This document shows positions 26,173 through 35,177 of a stretch of 64,000 nt of DNA, one piece after another. A program made the position numbers and the translations under genes. Location of the stretch: NCBI RefSeq assembly GCF_014843845.1, contig NZ_JHQS01000129.1:42976-106975 (forward strand), read 5' to 3'. Source of the DNA: Mesorhizobium amorphae (GTDB taxonomy: Bacteria > Pseudomonadota > Alphaproteobacteria > Rhizobiales > Rhizobiaceae). Within the stretch, counting starts at the first letter, position 1; each line of letters begins with the position of its first letter. Below the pieces are notes generated by a model. That model ran no database searches and was not told where the DNA came from. It saw only the letters and a program-made list of their open reading frames with translations.

Positions 26173-27651
26173 ATGAAATTGTGGAAAACCATTCTTGCCG
26201 CTGCGGCCCTGGCGCTTGCCGCCAGCACCTCGTCATTTGCCGCGCGCACCGACCTGGTCATCGGCATTCCGCTCGAACCCCCGCATCTCGACCCGACCGC
26301 GGGCGCCGCGGCGGCGATCGACGAAGTGCTCTACGCCAACGTGTTCGAGGGCCTGACCCGCATCGGCCCAAACGGCGAGGTGCTGCCTGATCTCGCAGAG
26401 AGCTGGGCCATTTCCGATGACGGCAAGGTCTACATCTTCAAGCTGCACACTGGCGTGAAATTCCACGACGGCAGCGACTTCAATGCGGACGACGTAAAAT
26501 TCTCGCTCGACCGCGCCAGAGCCGACAATTCAGTCAATGCGCAAAAGGGCCTGTTCGCGGCCATAGACAAGGTCGACGTGGTCGACCCGGCGACCGTGAA
26601 GGTGACGCTAAAGAACCCTCAAGGCTCCTTTCTCTACAATATGGGCTGGGGCGACGCGGTGATGGTGGCGCCGGAGTCCGCCGACACCAACAAGGAAAAG
26701 CCCATCGGCACCGGCCCGTTCAAGTTCCAGAGCTGGGCCAAGGGGTCGTCGATCACGCTTGTGAAATCGGACAATTACTGGGGCGCTCCGGTAGCGCTCG
26801 ACAAGGCCGAGTTCCGCATTGTTCCGGACGCCGCGGCCGCCGTGCCGGCACTGCTTTCCGGCGACATCCAGGCCTTCCCGTTCTTCGATCCCGACAGCGT
26901 CGCCCAGGTCAAGGACGACCCGCGCTTCAAGGTGGTGATCGGCTCGACCGAGGGCGAGACCATCCTGTCGATCAACAACAAGAAACCGCCTTTCGACAAG
27001 CTGCAGGTCAGGCAGGCGATTTCCTACGCGCTCGACCGCAAGGCGATCATCGACGGCGCCTCGGCCGGCCTCGGCGTGCCGATCGGCTCGCATATGTCGC
27101 CAGCCAACAAGGACTATGTCGACCTCACCGGCCGCTATCCGCATGATGTCGCCAAGGCCAAGGAACTCTTGAAGGAGGCCGGCCTCGAGAACGGCTTCAA
27201 GGCAACACTGAAGCTGCCGCCGCCTTCCTATGCGCGGCTCGGAGGCGAGATCATCGCCTCGGAGCTTCGCGACGTCGGCATCGATCTGGAGATCATTCCG
27301 GTCGAATGGGCGCAGTGGCTGGATCAGGTGTTCACCAAGAAGGACTACGACCTGACCATCGTCTCGCACACCGAGCCCAACGACATCGATATCTATTCGC
27401 GCAAGGACTACTACTTCAACTACGACAATCCGGCCTTCGACAAGATCATCGCCGATCTCAACCTCACCTCCGACGAGGCCAAGCGCAAGGAGCTTCTGGG
27501 ACAGGCCCAGAAGATCCTCGCCGATGATGCCGTGGTCGGTTTCCTCTATGAATTGCCGAAGGTTGGCGTCTGGGACGCCAAGCTGCAGGGGCTGTGGGAA
27601 AACGCACCGATCCAGGCGAATGATCTCACCAAGGTGAAGTGGAGCGAGTGA
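26173..27651 (+). CDS. ABC transporter substrate-binding protein, family 5
   Basis: 492-residue periplasmic binding protein of the DppA/OppA class. A signal peptide (about 1-24, ending SSFA) precedes the lobes. Family landmarks are DEVLYANVFEGLTRI, YIFKLHTGVKFHDGSDFNADD in pieces, and QAISYALDRKAIIDG near residue 280. GGGAG lies 8 nt before the ATG. The 146-bp gap upstream shows no terminator. The permease and ATPase genes follow after a 253-bp gap that is mostly a palindromic repeat. Confidence 0.92.
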   Translation: MKLWKTILAAAALALAASTSSFAARTDLVIGIPLEPPHLDPTAGAAAAIDEVLYANVFEGLTRIGPNGEVLPDLAESWAISDDGKVYIFKLHTGVKFHDGSDFNADDVKFSLDRARADNSVNAQKGLFAAIDKVDVVDPATVKVTLKNPQGSFLYNMGWGDAVMVAPESADTNKEKPIGTGPFKFQSWAKGSSITLVKSDNYWGAPVALDKAEFRIVPDAAAAVPALLSGDIQAFPFFDPDSVAQVKDDPRFKVVIGSTEGETILSINNKKPPFDKLQVRQAISYALDRKAIIDGASAGLGVPIGSHMSPANKDYVDLTGRYPHDVAKAKELLKEAGLENGFKATLKLPPPSYARLGGEIIASELRDVGIDLEIIPVEWAQWLDQVFTKKDYDLTIVSHTEPNDIDIYSRKDYYFNYDNPAFDKIIADLNLTSDEAKRKELLGQAQKILADDAVVGFLYELPKVGVWDAKLQGLWENAPIQANDLTKVKWSE

Positions 27652-27690
27652 GGGCTGCTGGCCAAGGGCGAAACTTGCGTTCCCTCACAT

Positions 27691-27844
27691 CCCCCTCTGC
27701 CCTGCCGGGCATCTCCCCCTCAAGGGGGGAGATTGGCAGTTTCAGCGCCACCGCTCTCGTTGCGACGCTGGTGGTTAGCGAAAGCCTCGATGAGAGCGCA
27801 ATCTCCCCCCATGAGGGGGAGATGTCCGGCAGGACAGAGGGGGG
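27691..27844. repeat. Long palindromic intergenic repeat
   Basis: Two 45-bp arms, 27691-27735 and 27799-27843, are inverted copies with about 42 of 45 positions matching. Each arm itself contains a smaller hairpin (ATCTCCCCC...GGGGGGAGAT). A 63-bp centre holds further short complementary segments (CGCTCTC/GAGAGCG). It sits between the binding-protein gene and the permease genes of one operon. It looks like a dispersed rhizobial palindromic element; copy number cannot be seen here. Confidence 0.8.
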
Positions 27845-27904
27845 CGCAACAGAGCAATATCTTTCGGTCTTAGCGGCTGGCAACGTAGCAGTTCTTCCGC
27901 CGCC

Positions 27905-28852
27905 ATGACCGCTTACCTCCTCAAACGCCTCATCATCGCACTCGCCACGCTGGTGCTAGCCTCCATGGTGGTGTTCGCAGTGCTTGAGATCATCCCCGGC
28001 GATCCGGCGCGGCTGATGCTGGGCCTGAACGCCAGCGCCGATCAGGTCGAGGTGCTGCGCAACCAGATGGGCCTCAATGCGCCTCTCGCCATTCGCTACC
28101 TGCACTGGGCCGGCGGCTTGCTCAGCCTCGATTTCGGCCGCTCCTACACCTATTCGGTGCCGGTGATCGATCTCGTGCGCGAGCGCATCGTCGTCTCGCT
28201 GCCGCTGGCGCTGATCGCGCTCGCTCTCTCCACGATCATTGCCATTCCGGTTGGGCTCTATTCCGCCAGCCGGCGCGGGCGGGCGGGCGATGCGATTGCC
28301 ATGGGCGCCACGCAGTTCGGCGTCGCCGTGCCGAACTTCTGGTTCGCGCTGATGCTGATCTACCTCTTTGCCGTCTGGCTGCGACTGGTGCCGGCCGGAG
28401 GCTTTCCGGGCTGGAGTGCCGGCGTCTGGCCGGCATTGAAATCGCTGCTGTTGCCGGCCGTAGCACTCGCTCTGCCGCAGGCGGCGATCCTCGCCCGCGT
28501 CGCACGCTCGGCGCTGATCGAGGTGCTCAACGAAGACTACATCCGCACGGCGCGTGCGAAGGGCCTGCCCTATCGCGCGGTGCTCTGGCGGCATGCGCTG
28601 CGCAACGCCATGATCCCGGTGCTGACCATTCTCGGCTTGCAATTCGCCTTTCTGCTCGCCGGCACCATCATCATCGAGAATGTCTTCTACCTGCCCGGCC
28701 TGGGACGGCTGGTCTTCCAGGCGATCACCCAGCGCGACCTGATCGTCGTCGAAAGCGTCGTCATGTTGCTGGTCGCCGCCGTCATTGCCGTCAACCTCAT
28801 CGTCGACCTCTCCTATGCGGTGGTCGATCCGCGCCTGAGAAGCCGGCAATGA
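27905..28852 (+). CDS. ABC transporter permease, DppB type
   Basis: 315-residue inner-membrane permease with six predicted helices. The family start TAYLLKRLIIALATLVLASMVVF in pieces, the PGDPARLMLG periplasmic loop, and the EAA-loop region NEDYIRTARAKGLPYRAVLWRHALRNA identify DppB-like proteins. It overlaps the next permease by 4 bases (ATGA), so the two are translationally coupled. Confidence 0.92.
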   Translation: MTAYLLKRLIIALATLVLASMVVFAVLEIIPGDPARLMLGLNASADQVEVLRNQMGLNAPLAIRYLHWAGGLLSLDFGRSYTYSVPVIDLVRERIVVSLPLALIALALSTIIAIPVGLYSASRRGRAGDAIAMGATQFGVAVPNFWFALMLIYLFAVWLRLVPAGGFPGWSAGVWPALKSLLLPAVALALPQAAILARVARSALIEVLNEDYIRTARAKGLPYRAVLWRHALRNAMIPVLTILGLQFAFLLAGTIIIENVFYLPGLGRLVFQAITQRDLIVVESVVMLLVAAVIAVNLIVDLSYAVVDPRLRSRQ

Positions 28853-29718
28853 CGCTGCACGTCGACATCCCCGAAGAGACCCTTGCCGGCATTCTGGCCA
28901 AGGCGTTCCGCAATCGATCGTTCCTCATCGGCCTCGTCATCACCGCGCTGGTGGCGGCAGTGGCGATCCTCTCCTATGTCTGGACGCCCTACGACGTCAC
29001 CAGACTGGTGATATCGGACAAGACGCAAGGCCCTTCGCTGACGCACTGGTTCGGCACCGATCATTTCGGCCGCGACATCCTGTCGATGATCATGGTCGGC
29101 GCCCGCAACTCGATTGCGGTGGCCCTGGTCGCGGTCGGCATCGGCATGGGCGTCGGCGTGCCGCTCGGCGCCTTCGCCGCGGCGCGCGGCGGCCTTGTCG
29201 ACGAAGTGCTGATGCGCATGAACGATCTCGTCTTCGCCTTCCCGGCCCTGCTTTCGGCGATCATGATCACCGCCATCTTCGGGCCGGGCGCCATCAACGC
29301 CATCATCGCCATCGGCATCTTCAACATCCCGGTGTTTGCGCGTGTGGCGCGGGCCGGCGCGCTGGCGATCTGGCCTCGCGAATTCATCCTCGCCGCGCGC
29401 GCCGCCGGCAAAGGCAGCACGCTGATCACCATCGAACATATCCTGCCCAACATCGCCACGCTGCTCCTGGTGCAAGGCACGATACAGTTCGCGCTCGGCA
29501 TCCTCGCCGAGGCCGGGCTTTCCTATGTCGGCCTCGGCGCCCAGCCGCCGATGCCGAGCTGGGGCCGCATGCTATTCGACGCCCAGACCCGCATGGTGGT
29601 GGCGCCGTGGATGGCGATCTTCCCTGGCATGGCGATCGTCGTCACTGTGCTTGGCCTCAATCTGCTCGGCGACGGTATCGCCGACATCCTCGACCCGAAA
29701 TCGCGGCGGCAGCGATGA
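28849..29718 (+). CDS. ABC transporter permease, DppC type
   Basis: 289-residue second permease subunit. An N-terminal cytoplasmic segment and first helix (about 28-48) are followed by FGTDHFGRDILSMIMVGAR, the hallmark of DppC/OppC, and by five further helices; the EAA loop is FILAARAAGKGSTLITIEHILPN in pieces. Overlaps its neighbours by 4 nt on both sides. Confidence 0.92.
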   Translation: MTLHVDIPEETLAGILAKAFRNRSFLIGLVITALVAAVAILSYVWTPYDVTRLVISDKTQGPSLTHWFGTDHFGRDILSMIMVGARNSIAVALVAVGIGMGVGVPLGAFAAARGGLVDEVLMRMNDLVFAFPALLSAIMITAIFGPGAINAIIAIGIFNIPVFARVARAGALAIWPREFILAARAAGKGSTLITIEHILPNIATLLLVQGTIQFALGILAEAGLSYVGLGAQPPMPSWGRMLFDAQTRMVVAPWMAIFPGMAIVVTVLGLNLLGDGIADILDPKSRRQR

Positions 29719-31337
29719 GCCTGCTCGAGATCGAGAACCTCTCGCTGGCGATCGGCGACACGCCGATCCTGAAGGGTGTCGAGCTTTCCGTCGCGCCCGG
29801 CGAGGTGATGGGCCTGGTCGGCGAATCCGGCTCCGGCAAGTCGATGACAGCGCTAACAGTGATGCAGCTCCTGCCTTTCGCGGCGCGCGCCACTGGACGC
29901 GTCACCTTCGACGGCATCGACATTCTTGCCGCCAGCGAGGACCAGATGTGCGCGCTGCGCGGCGACGACATCGGTATGGTGTTCCAGGAGCCGATGACCG
30001 CGCTCAACCCGGTCAAGACCATCGGCGAACAAGTGGCCGAAGGCATCCGCTGGCACACAAGGTCAAGCCGCGCCGAGGCCGAGGACAGGGCGCGAAAAAT
30101 GCTCGACCGGGTCGGCCTGCCGGCAGCACTATTCCCGCTGTCGCGCTATCCGCACGAGCTGTCCGGTGGCCAACGCCAGCGCGTCGTCATCGCCATCGCC
30201 TGTGCATTGAAGCCGAAACTGCTGATCGCCGACGAGCCGACGACGGCACTCGACGTGGTGCTTCAGGCGCAGATCCTCGATCTCTTGCGCGACCTCGTCG
30301 TGGAAAACCGCATGGGCCTGCTGCTGATCTCGCACGACCTCGCGGTCGTGACCGAGATGGCTGATCGCATCACCATCCTGCGCCATGGCGAGGTGATGGA
30401 GGCCGGCGACACCGCGCGCACGCTCTCCGAACAGCTCCACCCCTACACGCGCCAGTTGGCACAGGCCTCCATGCATGTGCCGGCCCGCCCCAGAGTGCAT
30501 GAGGCCGGTCAGGGCAAGCCGCTGCTTCAGGTCGAAGGCGTGACGCGCGATTACCCGGGACGGCGCATGTCCCTGTTCAAGCGCGCCACAGCGGTCCGCG
30601 CCGTCGACGACGTGTCCTTGTCGATCGCGCCTGGCCAGTCGGTGGCGCTGGTCGGGCGCTCCGGCTGCGGCAAGTCCACGCTTGCCCGCATGATCCTGGC
30701 GCTGGACAGATCGACTTCAGGAACGATCCGCTTTCGCGGCGAGACCATCACCGGCAAGAGCGAAGCGGAACTCAAGCCGGCGCGGCGCGACATGCAGGTG
30801 GTGTTCCAGGATCCTTACGGCTCCTTCGACCCGCGCCAGAAGGTCGAGAAACTTGTGGCCGAACCGCTGCATGTGCTGGACAAGAAGCCAGCGCCTGCGG
30901 AGCGGCGCGAGATGGTGGCGCACGCGCTGCACGAGGTCGGCCTCGGCCCGCGCGACATGGACAAATACCCGCATGAATTTTCCGGCGGCCAGCGTCAGCG
31001 CCTGTCGATCGCCCGCGCCATCATCACCCGTCCGAAACTGGTCGTCGCCGACGAGCCGGTCTCGGCGCTCGATGTCTCGATCCGCGCCCAGATCCTCGAC
31101 CTGTTCGCCGAGCTCAACCAGAAGCTCGGCATCGCCTATCTGTTCATCACCCACGACCTGACTGTCGCCCGCGCCATCACCGACGAGGTGCTGGTCATGC
31201 ATGACGGCAGGATCGTCGAGCGCGGCAAGACGAGCGAGGTGCTGGACCATCCGCAATCGGAGGCAGCCAAGGCCCTGGTCGCCGCCGCTCCCGATCTGCA
31301 TCGGGCCATCGCGCGGCGATTGCAGGAACAGGGGTGA
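29715..31337 (+). CDS. Fused dipeptide-type ABC transporter ATPase (DppDF)
   Basis: 540-residue double ATPase in which both nucleotide-binding subunits are one chain. First domain: Walker A GESGSGKS (36-43), signature LSGGQRQR, Walker B LLIADEP. Second domain: Walker A GRSGCGKS near residue 314, signature FSGGQRQR, Walker B LVVADEP. Each is followed by the oligopeptide-type C-terminal extension. The ATG overlaps the stop of the DppC-type gene, which completes the transporter operon 26173-31337. Confidence 0.93.
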   Translation: MSLLEIENLSLAIGDTPILKGVELSVAPGEVMGLVGESGSGKSMTALTVMQLLPFAARATGRVTFDGIDILAASEDQMCALRGDDIGMVFQEPMTALNPVKTIGEQVAEGIRWHTRSSRAEAEDRARKMLDRVGLPAALFPLSRYPHELSGGQRQRVVIAIACALKPKLLIADEPTTALDVVLQAQILDLLRDLVVENRMGLLLISHDLAVVTEMADRITILRHGEVMEAGDTARTLSEQLHPYTRQLAQASMHVPARPRVHEAGQGKPLLQVEGVTRDYPGRRMSLFKRATAVRAVDDVSLSIAPGQSVALVGRSGCGKSTLARMILALDRSTSGTIRFRGETITGKSEAELKPARRDMQVVFQDPYGSFDPRQKVEKLVAEPLHVLDKKPAPAERREMVAHALHEVGLGPRDMDKYPHEFSGGQRQRLSIARAIITRPKLVVADEPVSALDVSIRAQILDLFAELNQKLGIAYLFITHDLTVARAITDEVLVMHDGRIVERGKTSEVLDHPQSEAAKALVAAAPDLHRAIARRLQEQG

Positions 31338-31359
31338 GCGACCGGTTCGCGAAGCGAAT

Positions 31360-31384
31360 TCATCGTGCCGGTGGCACGATGAAA
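31360..31384. terminator. Perfect hairpin between convergent genes
   Basis: An 11-bp perfect stem TTCATCGTGCC/GGCACGATGAA with a GGT loop lies 23 nt after the transporter ATPase stop. A second hairpin CGCTGC-GAA-GCAGCG follows near 31404. There is no clear T-run, so it may be a bidirectional terminator or a small repeat element. Confidence 0.45.
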
Positions 31385-31449
31385 GGTCAGCGAACGCCGG
31401 GACGCTGCGAAGCAGCGGGGACCCGGCCGGGCGACCGTCAAGAAAAAGC

Positions 31450-31881
31450 CTATTCTTCCGGCTTCACCACATCGACCGGGCTGATGTCGAGCAGGTCGAG
31501 CGTGCGGCGCAACAGCCGCACCTCGCTCTCGGCCAGTTGCGAGTCGGCCTTGGCGATCTCGGCCATATGGCGGGCGAGCAGCTTGCGCCGCTCGACGTCG
31601 AGGTCGCGGAATTGCGCAACGGCCTGCGAGCCGTTGGTCTCGTAGCCGAACTCGTTGAGATACTCGATGACGTTGTCGATGCTGGCCTCGGGAATGCCAA
31701 AGGCCTCCTTGCAGATGCGGCGGAAGGCGACCATTTCGCTCTCTGAGACCGACCCATCAGCCAGGATCATGCGAAACAGCATCAAGAGTTCCGCTGACAG
31801 CACCGGGTCGTCGGCGACCTTGCGCACACCGGGATCGCCTTCGAAGATCGAGCGTATCTGGTCAAGCAATGCGAACGCCAT
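31450..31881 (-). CDS. TerB-family protein
   Basis: 143-residue all-helical TerB/DjlA-like domain protein (tellurite-resistance family), with LLMLFRMILADGSVSESEMVAFRRI carrying the acidic, possibly metal-binding, turn (D/E cluster) seen in TerB. The ATG at 31881, with GGGG just before it, is preferred; the frame is open to 32115 but the extra part is not family-like. No other ter genes are nearby, so tellurite resistance is not implied. Confidence 0.8.
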   Translation of the reverse strand: MAFALLDQIRSIFEGDPGVRKVADDPVLSAELLMLFRMILADGSVSESEMVAFRRICKEAFGIPEASIDNVIEYLNEFGYETNGSQAVAQFRDLDVERRKLLARHMAEIAKADSQLAESEVRLLRRTLDLLDISPVDVVKPEE

Positions 31882-32053
31882 CAGAGCCCCTTTCCGATTC
31901 CTGTCAAATAGGTAGCGCGGAATCGGCCTTGCGCAAACGGGGTAGCGATGGTCGAACGCGCACAATTCTTGCGCCGGGCGAAATCCTCCTCGCCCCGCGT
32001 GGCGTTCGCGATAAAGCGCCCAGCCGACGCGGCGAACCCGCTGCGCACCTTGA

Positions 32054-32082
32054 TTGGTGTATGACCCCGCGCCTGTTAGAAT
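32054..32082 (+). promoter_or_regulatory. Candidate promoter of the small membrane protein
   Basis: TTGGTG (32054-32059) and TAGAAT (32077-32082) are separated by 17 nt and end 34 nt before the ATG of the 56-residue protein. Consensus match is moderate. Confidence 0.3.
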
Positions 32083-32115
32083 GCCGGCGTACGAATCATG
32101 TTGGAGGAGCCACAC

Positions 32116-32286
32116 ATGAATCTTAGTGCACCTACTCAGCTTATTTTCATTATAGCCCTTGTCATCGCCATCATCGGCGTTCTCGCCGCTCTTGGCGTTC
32201 TTGCGTTCATTCCCCTCGCATCAGTTTGGATCGTGCTCATCGCCTACATCGTGCTTGCCGGCGGCTGCATGATGCGCGGCGCCTAG
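32116..32286 (+). CDS. Small two-helix membrane protein
   Basis: 56-residue protein of unknown function. Almost the whole chain is hydrophobic: helices at about 8-32 and 34-52, a Gly-Gly-Cys near the end and a short basic tail. It has a near-perfect ribosome site (GGAGGAG, 7 nt before the ATG) and its own terminator 27 nt after the stop, so it looks like a strongly translated single-gene unit and not a chance frame. Confidence 0.75.
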   Translation: MNLSAPTQLIFIIALVIAIIGVLAALGVLAFIPLASVWIVLIAYIVLAGGCMMRGA

Positions 32287-32312
32287 GCACTTCAAGATCT
32301 CAGGTAACCGCG

Positions 32313-32346
32313 AAGCGCCCGGTCCCAAGCCGGGCGCTTTTGATTT
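32313..32346 (+). terminator. Rho-independent terminator of the small membrane protein gene
   Basis: 10-bp perfect stem AAGCGCCCGG/CCGGGCGCTT (32313-32322 and 32330-32339) with a 7-nt loop, followed by TTGATTTT. Confidence 0.85.
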
Positions 32347-32387
32347 TGACGCATGGTCTGCTAGTTTCCTTTGCCGGAGGAGATGCC

Positions 32388-33200
32388 GTGGCCACCGATA
32401 GCGAAGAGCCTGATCCGAGTCGGTTCGAGATGGTGCGTCGCCTGCCCGGCCCGCAGCTTCAGGGCGCGGTCACCGACATGTGCGGCTACCGCGAGACGAT
32501 TTCAGGCTATTTCCGCAGCGTCGAATATGCCTCGCTGACCGTGCCGCTGGTGATCAGCTTCGCCGAGCCTTTCGCCATCGGTCTGGGCAAGAACCCCGGC
32601 GACAACGATCGCTTCGCCAGCTTTGCCGCCGGCCTTTTTGCCGGGCCGGTGGTGATCGAATCCTTCGGCGGCGCTTGCTGCGTGCAGATCAATTTCACGC
32701 CGCTCGGCGCCCGCCGTTTCTTTGGCCAGCCGATGAGCGAATTGACTGACCGCATGGTTGGCCTCGACGATGTGCTTGGCCTCGAGGGCATCACGCTGCG
32801 CGAAAGGCTCGGCGATGCGCGGGATTGGAACGCCCGCTTCGCCATAGCCGAGAGCTTCGTCGCTGCCCGGTTGGCTTCGACAGATCCCATGCAGGCCGAA
32901 ATCGGCTGGGCCTATGACAGCATTATCGCCTCCGGCGGGCGCACCCGCGTCGCCACGCTGGCCGGAAGACTGGGCTGGAGCCGCAAGCACCTTGCGGGAA
33001 AGTTTTCCGACGCGGTCGGCGTCGGCCCGAAGACACTGTCGCGCATCGTCCGCTTCAACCGCGCGCTTGGCCTGTCGAGACAGGACAAAAGCGATTGGGC
33101 CGACATCGCCGCCGATTGCGGCTATGCCGACCAGGCGCATCTGGTGCGCGAGTTCCGCGACCTCGCCGGCGAGACGCCGACCGCAATCGCCGCCGGGTAA
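32388..33200 (+). CDS. AraC family transcriptional regulator
   Basis: 270 aa. An N-terminal sensor half without an obvious cupin signature is followed by a C-terminal AraC DNA-binding domain (about 175-265): first helix-turn-helix around RVATLAGRLGWSRKHLAGKF, second around DWADIAADCGYADQAHLVREF. GTG 32388 is preceded by GGAGGAG and chosen as the start. A VOC-fold gene follows after 75 nt on the same strand and may be its target or cotranscribed partner. Confidence 0.85.
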   Translation: MATDSEEPDPSRFEMVRRLPGPQLQGAVTDMCGYRETISGYFRSVEYASLTVPLVISFAEPFAIGLGKNPGDNDRFASFAAGLFAGPVVIESFGGACCVQINFTPLGARRFFGQPMSELTDRMVGLDDVLGLEGITLRERLGDARDWNARFAIAESFVAARLASTDPMQAEIGWAYDSIIASGGRTRVATLAGRLGWSRKHLAGKFSDAVGVGPKTLSRIVRFNRALGLSRQDKSDWADIAADCGYADQAHLVREFRDLAGETPTAIAAG

Positions 33201-33275
33201 CATTTCTTCAAGACGCCGCAGCGACCTTTGCCCAGACTGGGTTATCGACCAACCCTAGTTGAAGGAGGTTCCCCA

Positions 33276-33695
33276 ATGCCCACGACCAGCGAAGCGTCCC
33301 GGCTCTACCCTGCCCTGCGTTACAAGAACGCAGCAAAGATGATCGACTGGCTCGGCGATGCGTTCGGCTTCACCGTTCGCGCCCGCTATGGCGAGGGCGA
33401 TATCGTCCACCACGCCGAACTGGTCTTCGGCTCCTCGATGATCATGCTGGGCACCGCGCGCAACGACGATTACGGCAAGATGGTTGGCGAGCCGGGCTCA
33501 GGCGGTGGCAAATCGATCTACGTCGCCGTCGACGATGCCGACGTCGCCTATGCCAGGGCCAAAAAGGCTGGCGCCACGATCATCCAGGAACTTGTTGACC
33601 GCGATTACGGCAGCCGCGAATTCATCTGCCGCGATTCCGAAGGCAATGTCTGGTCCTTCGGCACCTACTGGCCGAAGGCCGGCGAAAAGGCGTAG
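33276..33695 (+). CDS. VOC family (PhnB-like glyoxalase fold) protein
   Basis: 139-residue vicinal-oxygen-chelate protein: YPALRYKNAAKMIDWLGDAFGF at the start and FICRDSEGNVWSFGTYWP at the end, the pattern of the PhnB/3-demethylubiquinone-like branch. An AAGGAGG site lies 8 nt before the ATG. It follows an AraC regulator gene. Its stop is 6 nt from the end of the convergent cobQ. Substrate unknown. Confidence 0.82.
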   Translation: MPTTSEASRLYPALRYKNAAKMIDWLGDAFGFTVRARYGEGDIVHHAELVFGSSMIMLGTARNDDYGKMVGEPGSGGGKSIYVAVDDADVAYARAKKAGATIIQELVDRDYGSREFICRDSEGNVWSFGTYWPKAGEKA

Positions 33696-33701
33696 GCAGC
33701 T

Positions 33702-35177
33702 CTAACGAGCCAGCGCAAAAATCGCGTCGCAGTCGAGATGGCTTTCCAGTTCGGCGGCGACCTCGTCCAGTGCCCGTTCGACCTCGGCGCGATAGTCTAT
33801 GCCGCCGCCCCTGACGCCGAGGCTTTCCAGGAATCTTGCCCGGAAAGCGTCGGCGGAAAACAGCCCGTGCAGATAGGTGCCCATCACCTTGCCGTCGGCG
33901 GAAACCGCTCCGTCCTCGACACCATTGATGACGGCCGAAGGTCGCGCCATGTCCGGACCGGTGGTGCGGCCGAGATGGATCTCGTAACCTTCCAGCGGCA
34001 GGTCGAACTGTAGCGACCGGGCGCTGGAATTGCGCACGATCTTTTCCGGCTCCATCACCGTTTCGAAGTCGAGCAGACCGAGGCCTTCTGCCTCGGTGAC
34101 GCTGCCTTCGATTCCGTCGGGATCGCGCACCATGCGGCCCAGCATCTGAAAGCCACCGCAGATGCCGACGACATGGCCGCCGCGTTTGCGATGCGCGAGA
34201 AGGTCGCGATCCCAGCCATTGTCGCGAAATTTCAGCAGATCGCCGATCGTCGATTTGGAGCCGGGAATGACCACCAGCCCGGCGTCTTCCGGGAACCGCT
34301 GTCCGGGCGGCACGAACACCACCTCGACCTGCGGTTCGGCCTTGAGCGGATCGAGGTCGTCGAAGTTGGCGATGCGGCCAAGCATCGGCACGGCCACTTT
34401 CAGCGCACGCTTCTCGCCTGATGCCAGCCGTTCGAGCACCACCGAATCCTCCGAAGGCAAGCGCGCTGCCGCCTTCAGCCATGGCACGACGCCGAAGCAG
34501 CGCCAGCCGGTGAATTTCTCGATCGCCTTGATGCCGTCGTCGAACAGCGAGACATCGCCGCGGAACTTGTTGATGAGGTAGCCGACGATCATGCGCCGGT
34601 CGTCTTCAGGCAGGATCAGATGCGTGCCGGCGACCGAGGCGATGACGCCGCCGCGGTCGATGTCGCCGACCAGGATCACCGGTACGTTGGCGCGCGTCGC
34701 AAAGCCCATGTTGGCGATGTCGCGGCTGCGAAGATTGATTTCGGCCGGCGACCCCGCGCCCTCGACGATGACCAGGTCGGCGCCCTCGCCAACCTTGGCC
34801 CAGGACTCCAGCACGGCCTCCATCAGCCGGCCCTTCATGGCCTGGTAGTCGCGCGCCCTGGCCTCGCCGAACACTTTGCCCTGCACCACCACCTGCGAGC
34901 CGATATCGGTCTGCGGCTTGAGCAGCACCGGGTTCATGTGGACAGACGGCGCAACACCGCAGGCGATCGCCTGCAGCCACTGCGCGCGGCCGATCTCGCC
35001 GCCACCGGCATTGTTGTCGCCGGGAATGTCGGCGACGGCGGCGTTGTTGGACATGTTCTGCGGCTTGAACGGCCGCACCTTCAGCCCGCGTTTCTTCGCC
35101 GCGCGGCACAGGCCCGCCACCAGCACGGTCTTGCCGACATCAGAGCCGGTGCCTTGCAGCATGATCGCCCTGGCCAT
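33702..35177 (-). CDS. cobQ: Cobyric acid synthase
   Basis: ATP- and glutamine-dependent amidation of four side chains of the corrin ring in vitamin B12 synthesis. 491 aa: P-loop GTGSDVGKT at residues 9-17, then PQNMSNNAA and the GGEIGRAQ block, then a class I glutamine-amidotransferase-like domain with the nucleophile Cys in VGICGGFQML and His in TYLHGLF. The ATG at 35177 overlaps the stop of the upstream cupin gene as TGATG; a GTG one codon earlier is possible. No other cob genes are in the window, which is unusual for cobQ. Confidence 0.93.
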   Translation of the reverse strand: MARAIMLQGTGSDVGKTVLVAGLCRAAKKRGLKVRPFKPQNMSNNAAVADIPGDNNAGGGEIGRAQWLQAIACGVAPSVHMNPVLLKPQTDIGSQVVVQGKVFGEARARDYQAMKGRLMEAVLESWAKVGEGADLVIVEGAGSPAEINLRSRDIANMGFATRANVPVILVGDIDRGGVIASVAGTHLILPEDDRRMIVGYLINKFRGDVSLFDDGIKAIEKFTGWRCFGVVPWLKAAARLPSEDSVVLERLASGEKRALKVAVPMLGRIANFDDLDPLKAEPQVEVVFVPPGQRFPEDAGLVVIPGSKSTIGDLLKFRDNGWDRDLLAHRKRGGHVVGICGGFQMLGRMVRDPDGIEGSVTEAEGLGLLDFETVMEPEKIVRNSSARSLQFDLPLEGYEIHLGRTTGPDMARPSAVINGVEDGAVSADGKVMGTYLHGLFSADAFRARFLESLGVRGGGIDYRAEVERALDEVAAELESHLDCDAIFALAR

